Positions 60,281-64,000 of a stretch of 64,000 nucleotides of DNA are shown here, piece after piece; position 1 is the stretch's first letter, and every line of letters begins with the position of its first letter. Source of the DNA: Candidatus Limosilactobacillus merdavium (GTDB taxonomy: Bacteria > Bacillota > Bacilli > Lactobacillales > Lactobacillaceae); assembly GCA_018883805.1 (NCBI GenBank), contig JAHLFK010000002.1:16657-80656 (forward strand). Direction: 5' to 3'. Under the pieces are notes generated by a model that saw only the letters and a list, made by a program, of their open reading frames with translations, ran no database searches and had not been told where the DNA came from. The translations under genes were made by a program, and so were the position numbers.

Positions 60281-60898
60281 ATGAAAATGCAGTTTGTTAC
60301 AGCCGATACGCATTTCTTAGATGAACATTTACTTGGAATAGATAAATTTGCTCCGCGGCCATTTTTAACAGTTGATCAGATGGACGATGAGATTATTAAG
60401 AACTGGAATAATCGCGTTGGTGAAAATGATATTGTTTATCATCTTGGCGATATTGCGGTTTACTTTGCCAAGCCTCAGGTAAAAGCTTATGAAAAGATAT
60501 TTAAGATTTTAAATTCGTTAAATGGCCATCTTATTTTCATAAAGGGGAACCATGATCCACATGGCTTATTTAAGTATTTAGAGAAGAATAACTATGAGTT
60601 CGGAGATAAACCAAAGTTCGCATTTCATGATGTAGGTGTGTTGATGAAGTATGATCATCGTCAATACTATTTAACTCATTATCCATTAATGCTAGGCATT
60701 GCTCCCCAAATTATTAACTTGCATGGCCATATCCACCACTACGCAGTTCCGGCAAAAGAAAATATTAATGTGGGCATTGATTCTCCAGAGTTTGACTATT
60801 TGTTGCCACAAAAAGTTCCTTTTGGGATGCCATTGAATTTTGCTGAAGTTGAAAAAATTGTTGAAGGGAAGAGAGATGACTTTGCAAAGAGAGGCTAG
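60281..60898 (+). CDS. Metallophosphoesterase family protein
   Basis: TADTHF, HLGDIA, KGNHDPH, LTHYPL, HGHIHH. Confidence 0.9.
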   Translation: MKMQFVTADTHFLDEHLLGIDKFAPRPFLTVDQMDDEIIKNWNNRVGENDIVYHLGDIAVYFAKPQVKAYEKIFKILNSLNGHLIFIKGNHDPHGLFKYLEKNNYEFGDKPKFAFHDVGVLMKYDHRQYYLTHYPLMLGIAPQIINLHGHIHHYAVPAKENINVGIDSPEFDYLLPQKVPFGMPLNFAEVEKIVEGKRDDFAKRG

Positions 60899-60945
60899 TA
60901 TGATGGTAGGTGGTATTAATTAACAATGATGGGTGGTGAGAAAAA

Positions 60946-61497
60946 GTGAATCGTGCCAAAATTCAAGATTATATCGATCAACGTGAAGAACAGCGTGTAG
61001 ATTTATACCACTATGAGCGCCAAACCGATGATGAATTCCTATTAAACGGTCATCAGTATAAATTATTGAAAAATTACCGGGATGGCTTTGACGGTGACCA
61101 GTTAGCCAATCGATTTAGCAATATTCTGAATAAGTATGATTACATTGTTGGTGACTGGGGATACGATCAACTGAGACTAAAGGGGTTTTATGATTCAGCT
61201 AATCCGTTATTTCGGCCAGAACAGGGAGTAGATACGATTGAGGATTACCTTTTTGAAGATTGCAATTTTGGTTGTCCTTATTTCATTGTTCAAAATTGTG
61301 AGGTTCAACTGCCACGTCATCGTAATCGGCGACATCGGAAGTCTCATTCTCCAGTGATTAAAGAACGAAAGAGAAAAGTAAAGCAACCAGAACCACGAAA
61401 GCGGCATAATCAAACTGCTAAACGGGTTAAGACTGGATCACACCGCCAAAAATTTGTCATTCATCAACGAACAAAGAGGAAGCAAAATGAAAAATAA
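60946..61497 (+). CDS. YutD family protein with long Arg/Lys-rich C-terminal tail
   Basis: YKLLKNYRDGFDGDQLANRFSNILNKYDYIVGDWGYDQLRLKGFY. Confidence 0.88.
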   Translation: MNRAKIQDYIDQREEQRVDLYHYERQTDDEFLLNGHQYKLLKNYRDGFDGDQLANRFSNILNKYDYIVGDWGYDQLRLKGFYDSANPLFRPEQGVDTIEDYLFEDCNFGCPYFIVQNCEVQLPRHRNRRHRKSHSPVIKERKRKVKQPEPRKRHNQTAKRVKTGSHRQKFVIHQRTKRKQNEK

Positions 61498-62263
61498 CTA
61501 TCAGGGATATTTCATTGATCTTGACGGAACAATGTATAAGGGGACTAAACGGATTCCTGCAGCAGCAAGATTTATTAAGCGACTTCAGGAGAATAACAAA
61601 GAGATTTTATTTGTTACGAACAATAGTACAAGGACACCTGAGTTTGTTGCCCAAAACTTGACTGAGAACCACGGAATTAATGTGACGGCTAATAATGTTT
61701 ACACGACTGCCATTGCAACTGCAGATTATTTGGATCAAATTGCGGGAAGTAAACGCAAGGTCTACGTTGTTGGTGAAAGTGGATTACGGAAAGCTCTTGC
61801 TAGCCGTAATTTTGAAATTACTGATCAAAGTCCTGACTATGTTGTAGTTGGACTAGATTCTGAAGTGACATACGAAAAGCTAGCGACCGCTGTGTTGTTA
61901 ATTCGCGCAGGAGCTACCTTTATCGGAACTAATTCTGATAGCAATCTGCCAAATCAGCGGGGGATGGTTCCTGGAGCAGGTTCAATCGTTAAATTGGTGG
62001 AATACGCTACACAAAAGAAACCAATTATGATTGGTAAGCCTGAATCTATTATCATGGCAATGGCCTTAAAACGAAGTGGATTAGATAAAAATCAAGTGGT
62101 AATGGTAGGGGATAACTATCATACCGATATTCAAGCTGCCATTAATTTTGGAATTGATAGTTTATTAGTTTATTCTGGTCTTTCTACTAAAGAAGACGTT
62201 GCTAAGCAAAAAATTCAACCAACTCACCAGGTAGATAGCCTTGATGACTGGACGGTCCAATAA
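61487..62263 (+). CDS. HAD-IIA family (NagD/YutF-like) phosphatase
   Basis: GYFIDLDGTMYKG, FVTNNSTRTPE, MVGDNYHTDI. Confidence 0.94.
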   Translation: MKNNYQGYFIDLDGTMYKGTKRIPAAARFIKRLQENNKEILFVTNNSTRTPEFVAQNLTENHGINVTANNVYTTAIATADYLDQIAGSKRKVYVVGESGLRKALASRNFEITDQSPDYVVVGLDSEVTYEKLATAVLLIRAGATFIGTNSDSNLPNQRGMVPGAGSIVKLVEYATQKKPIMIGKPESIIMAMALKRSGLDKNQVVMVGDNYHTDIQAAINFGIDSLLVYSGLSTKEDVAKQKIQPTHQVDSLDDWTVQ

Positions 62264-62887
62264 ATGAAAGATACGATCAAATCTCTTTTAGAAGTAATAG
62301 TGTATTTCTTTGGGGCAGTTTCGCTTGCTATCATAATAAGTATTAATCTTTCGGTGCTGTTAATCCACTTTAATGGAGTTGGTGTAACTAGTTCTCAATT
62401 AATGGGTGATTATCTGCGGTTGATTTATTATTTGCAAAGTCCATGGGTAAATCAGCTTTCTTTTCATTTTTTAGCGATCAGTAAGAGTGCATTGGAGCAT
62501 TTTAGCTCTGTTCGTCATTTGATACTAAGTAATGAGCTGGTTTCTTTGTTTAGTTGGGGAATAATTGCCTTTATTCAAAAGAAAGAAAAAAAGCGAAATC
62601 AATTTCTAATGTTGATTTCGCTTATTAATTATGTATCTGTCGCTTTGTTAATTTTTGTGAGTCTATTGGCGGTTAATTTTAATAGCGCTTTTATAAAATT
62701 TCATCAGCTAATCTTCCGCCAAAATAACTGGGTATTCAACCCGAAAACGGATCCAATCATATTAGCAATGCCATCTGATTTCTTTTTAAAGCTCTTTTGC
62801 CTCTGTTTACTATTTAGTCTTATTATTCTCTATTTATTAAGAAAACATAATGTAAAACAATTAATCAGTGGCCAGTTTAGATTTTAA
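62264..62887 (+). CDS. TIGR01906-like lactobacillal integral membrane protein
   Basis: Multi-TM protein directly after the yutF-like gene; family assignment from locus. Confidence 0.6.
   Translation: MKDTIKSLLEVIVYFFGAVSLAIIISINLSVLLIHFNGVGVTSSQLMGDYLRLIYYLQSPWVNQLSFHFLAISKSALEHFSSVRHLILSNELVSLFSWGIIAFIQKKEKKRNQFLMLISLINYVSVALLIFVSLLAVNFNSAFIKFHQLIFRQNNWVFNPKTDPIILAMPSDFFLKLFCLCLLFSLIILYLLRKHNVKQLISGQFRF
62590..62623 (-). terminator. Terminator of dedA transcript, embedded antisense in the neighbouring gene
   Basis: Minus strand AAGCGAAATCA-acattagaaat-TGATTTCGCTT-TTTTTCTTT. Confidence 0.75.
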
Positions 62888-63505
62888 GTAACTGACAACT
62901 GCTGGGATTAAGGTAACAACAATAATTGCTAAGATGATTACTGAGAAATGTTCTTGGACAAAAGGTAAGTTTCCAAAGAAGTAACCAGCTGCGCAACAAA
63001 TTGTAACCCAAGAAACACAACCGATGATACTGTATCTTATAAACTTGTTATATGGGAAACCAGATCCCGCTGCTGCAAATGGAGCAAATGTTCTGATTAT
63101 CGGCATGTATCTTGCAAGGATAATTGCAGGTGCTCCGTGCTTTTCAAAAAATTGTTCTGCTTTTGCAAGGCTATCTTTATCAATCAATTTTCCAAAAAGA
63201 GAATGATTGGAAAGACCTTTTCCTATTTTGTGACCAATAAAGAAGTTTAATGAATCACCGAATAGGCAAGCTGCAAGAAAAACTAATAAGAAAATCCAAA
63301 TATTCAGATGGTATTGTGTATTTGCTGCTAGAGCACTTGCAGCAAATAATAGAGAATCACCTGGTAGGAATGGCAGAATAACTGCTCCTGTTTCAATAAA
63401 GATAATTGCAAACAGAATTAAATAAGTTGAACTACCAAAGTTATTTACTATTTGAATTAAGTGTGTATCAATATGAAGAACGAAATCAATAAGTGTTGAT
63501 ATCAT
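62861..63505 (-). CDS. DedA family membrane protein
   Basis: FIETGAVILPFLPGDSLLFAASALAA; FARYMPIIRTFAPFAAG-like motif. Confidence 0.93.
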   Translation of the reverse strand: MISTLIDFVLHIDTHLIQIVNNFGSSTYLILFAIIFIETGAVILPFLPGDSLLFAASALAANTQYHLNIWIFLLVFLAACLFGDSLNFFIGHKIGKGLSNHSLFGKLIDKDSLAKAEQFFEKHGAPAIILARYMPIIRTFAPFAAAGSGFPYNKFIRYSIIGCVSWVTICCAAGYFFGNLPFVQEHFSVIILAIIVVTLIPAVVSYLKSKLATD

Positions 63506-63652
63506 TATTTACTCCTTATAAAAAATCATAATACTAGGTAAGTTTATCAACGCAGTAAGGCTTTGTGAAGCATTATTTGTATGCTTTGGAAAAGTTTTAA
63601 AAGTTAGATTAACAGTTTTGCAAATTTAGTGTAATAATTTTGCAAAAACTTG

Positions 63653-63681
63653 TTGACAGGATGTTAAGAATACGGTATAGT
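63653..63681 (+). promoter_or_regulatory. rrn promoter P1
   Basis: TTGACA - 17 nt - TATAGT. Confidence 0.85.
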
Positions 63682-63737
63682 AATTAACGTTGTCTGCGAG
63701 GCAATGATGTGTTTCAAAAAAACATTGAAATTAGTTG

Positions 63738-63766
63738 TTGACTTAAGAAAGATAACATGATATATT
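63738..63766 (+). promoter_or_regulatory. rrn promoter P2
   Basis: TTGACT - 17 nt - TATATT. Confidence 0.75.
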
Positions 63767-63820
63767 AACTAAGCTGCTTGTTTGGGACATCAAATTTAAT
63801 TAAATAAATTAAATTAGTTG

Positions 63821-63849
63821 TTGACAAGATAATGAGCATGTGATAAAAT
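63821..63849 (+). promoter_or_regulatory. rrn promoter P3
   Basis: TTGACA - 17 nt - TAAAAT. Confidence 0.8.
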
Positions 63850-63855
63850 ATTAAA

Positions 63856-64000
63856 TGTTGTTTGACTGATTAGTTAAACAAAGTAGACCTTTGAAAACTG
63901 AACAAAGTTTCGACGAATCAAATGTGTAGGGTCTTCAATCATTATGATTTGAAGCAAAACATTTGCGAAGTCAATTCGCTTAATTAATTTGAATTAGAGC
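63856..64000 (+). other. Probable rRNA operon leader (16S rRNA gene expected just beyond the window)
   Basis: CCTTTGAAAACTGAACAAAGTTTCGACGAATCAAATGTGTAGGG leader-like sequence following three strong promoters. Confidence 0.7.

Noticed and set aside
1-64000. CRISPR arrays, prophage, IS elements, tRNA genes, BGC
   Set aside because: No regularly spaced repeats, integrase/transposase, tRNA-like cloverleaf or biosynthetic cluster seen by eye; a tRNAscan/CRISPR finder run would be needed for certainty

Overview
This 64 kb window looks like a contiguous chromosomal core segment of a low-GC Lactobacillaceae genome, most like a heterofermentative Limosilactobacillus (assigned from gene content and protein character only). 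Nearly all genes are on the + strand. In order it carries: thiI 3' end; T-box-valS; cydABDC and a type II NADH dehydrogenase; folC; radC; mreBCD; a tandem T-box leader with an amino-acid ABC transporter; two M16 peptidase-like genes; a RodZ/YmfM-like gene; pgsA, cinA, recA, rny; mutS-mutL-ruvA-ruvB; a very divergent TGT-like gene; yajC; 6-phosphogluconate dehydrogenase; nrnA-like; a DEAD-box helicase; T-box-alaS; ireB-ruvX-DUF1292; cvpA; mutS2; trxA; yslB (-); murI-rdgB-yfcE; mscS (-); ccpA; yebC; comGA-GG; a ytxK-like methyltransferase; ackA; yutD/nagD-like genes; dedA (-). The right edge holds the triple-promoter upstream region of an rRNA operon, with the 16S gene itself outside the window. 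No CRISPR array, prophage, transposon or defence island was seen. The best candidates for something undescribed are: (1) a TGT-fold protein between ruvB and yajC that keeps the Zn-binding motif but appears to have lost the catalytic aspartates and substrate-pocket motif, with queA absent from the locus; (2) a tandem T-box leader whose second unit lacks Stem I; (3) strong hairpins in unexpected places: a terminator-like hairpin inside the 5' end of cydD, a hairpin burying the radC Shine-Dalgarno, a terminator between mreB and mreC, and a dedA terminator embedded antisense in the convergent neighbour; (4) an apparent CTG start codon for the ytxK-like gene. All calls come from reading the sequence; no alignment, folding or database search was run.
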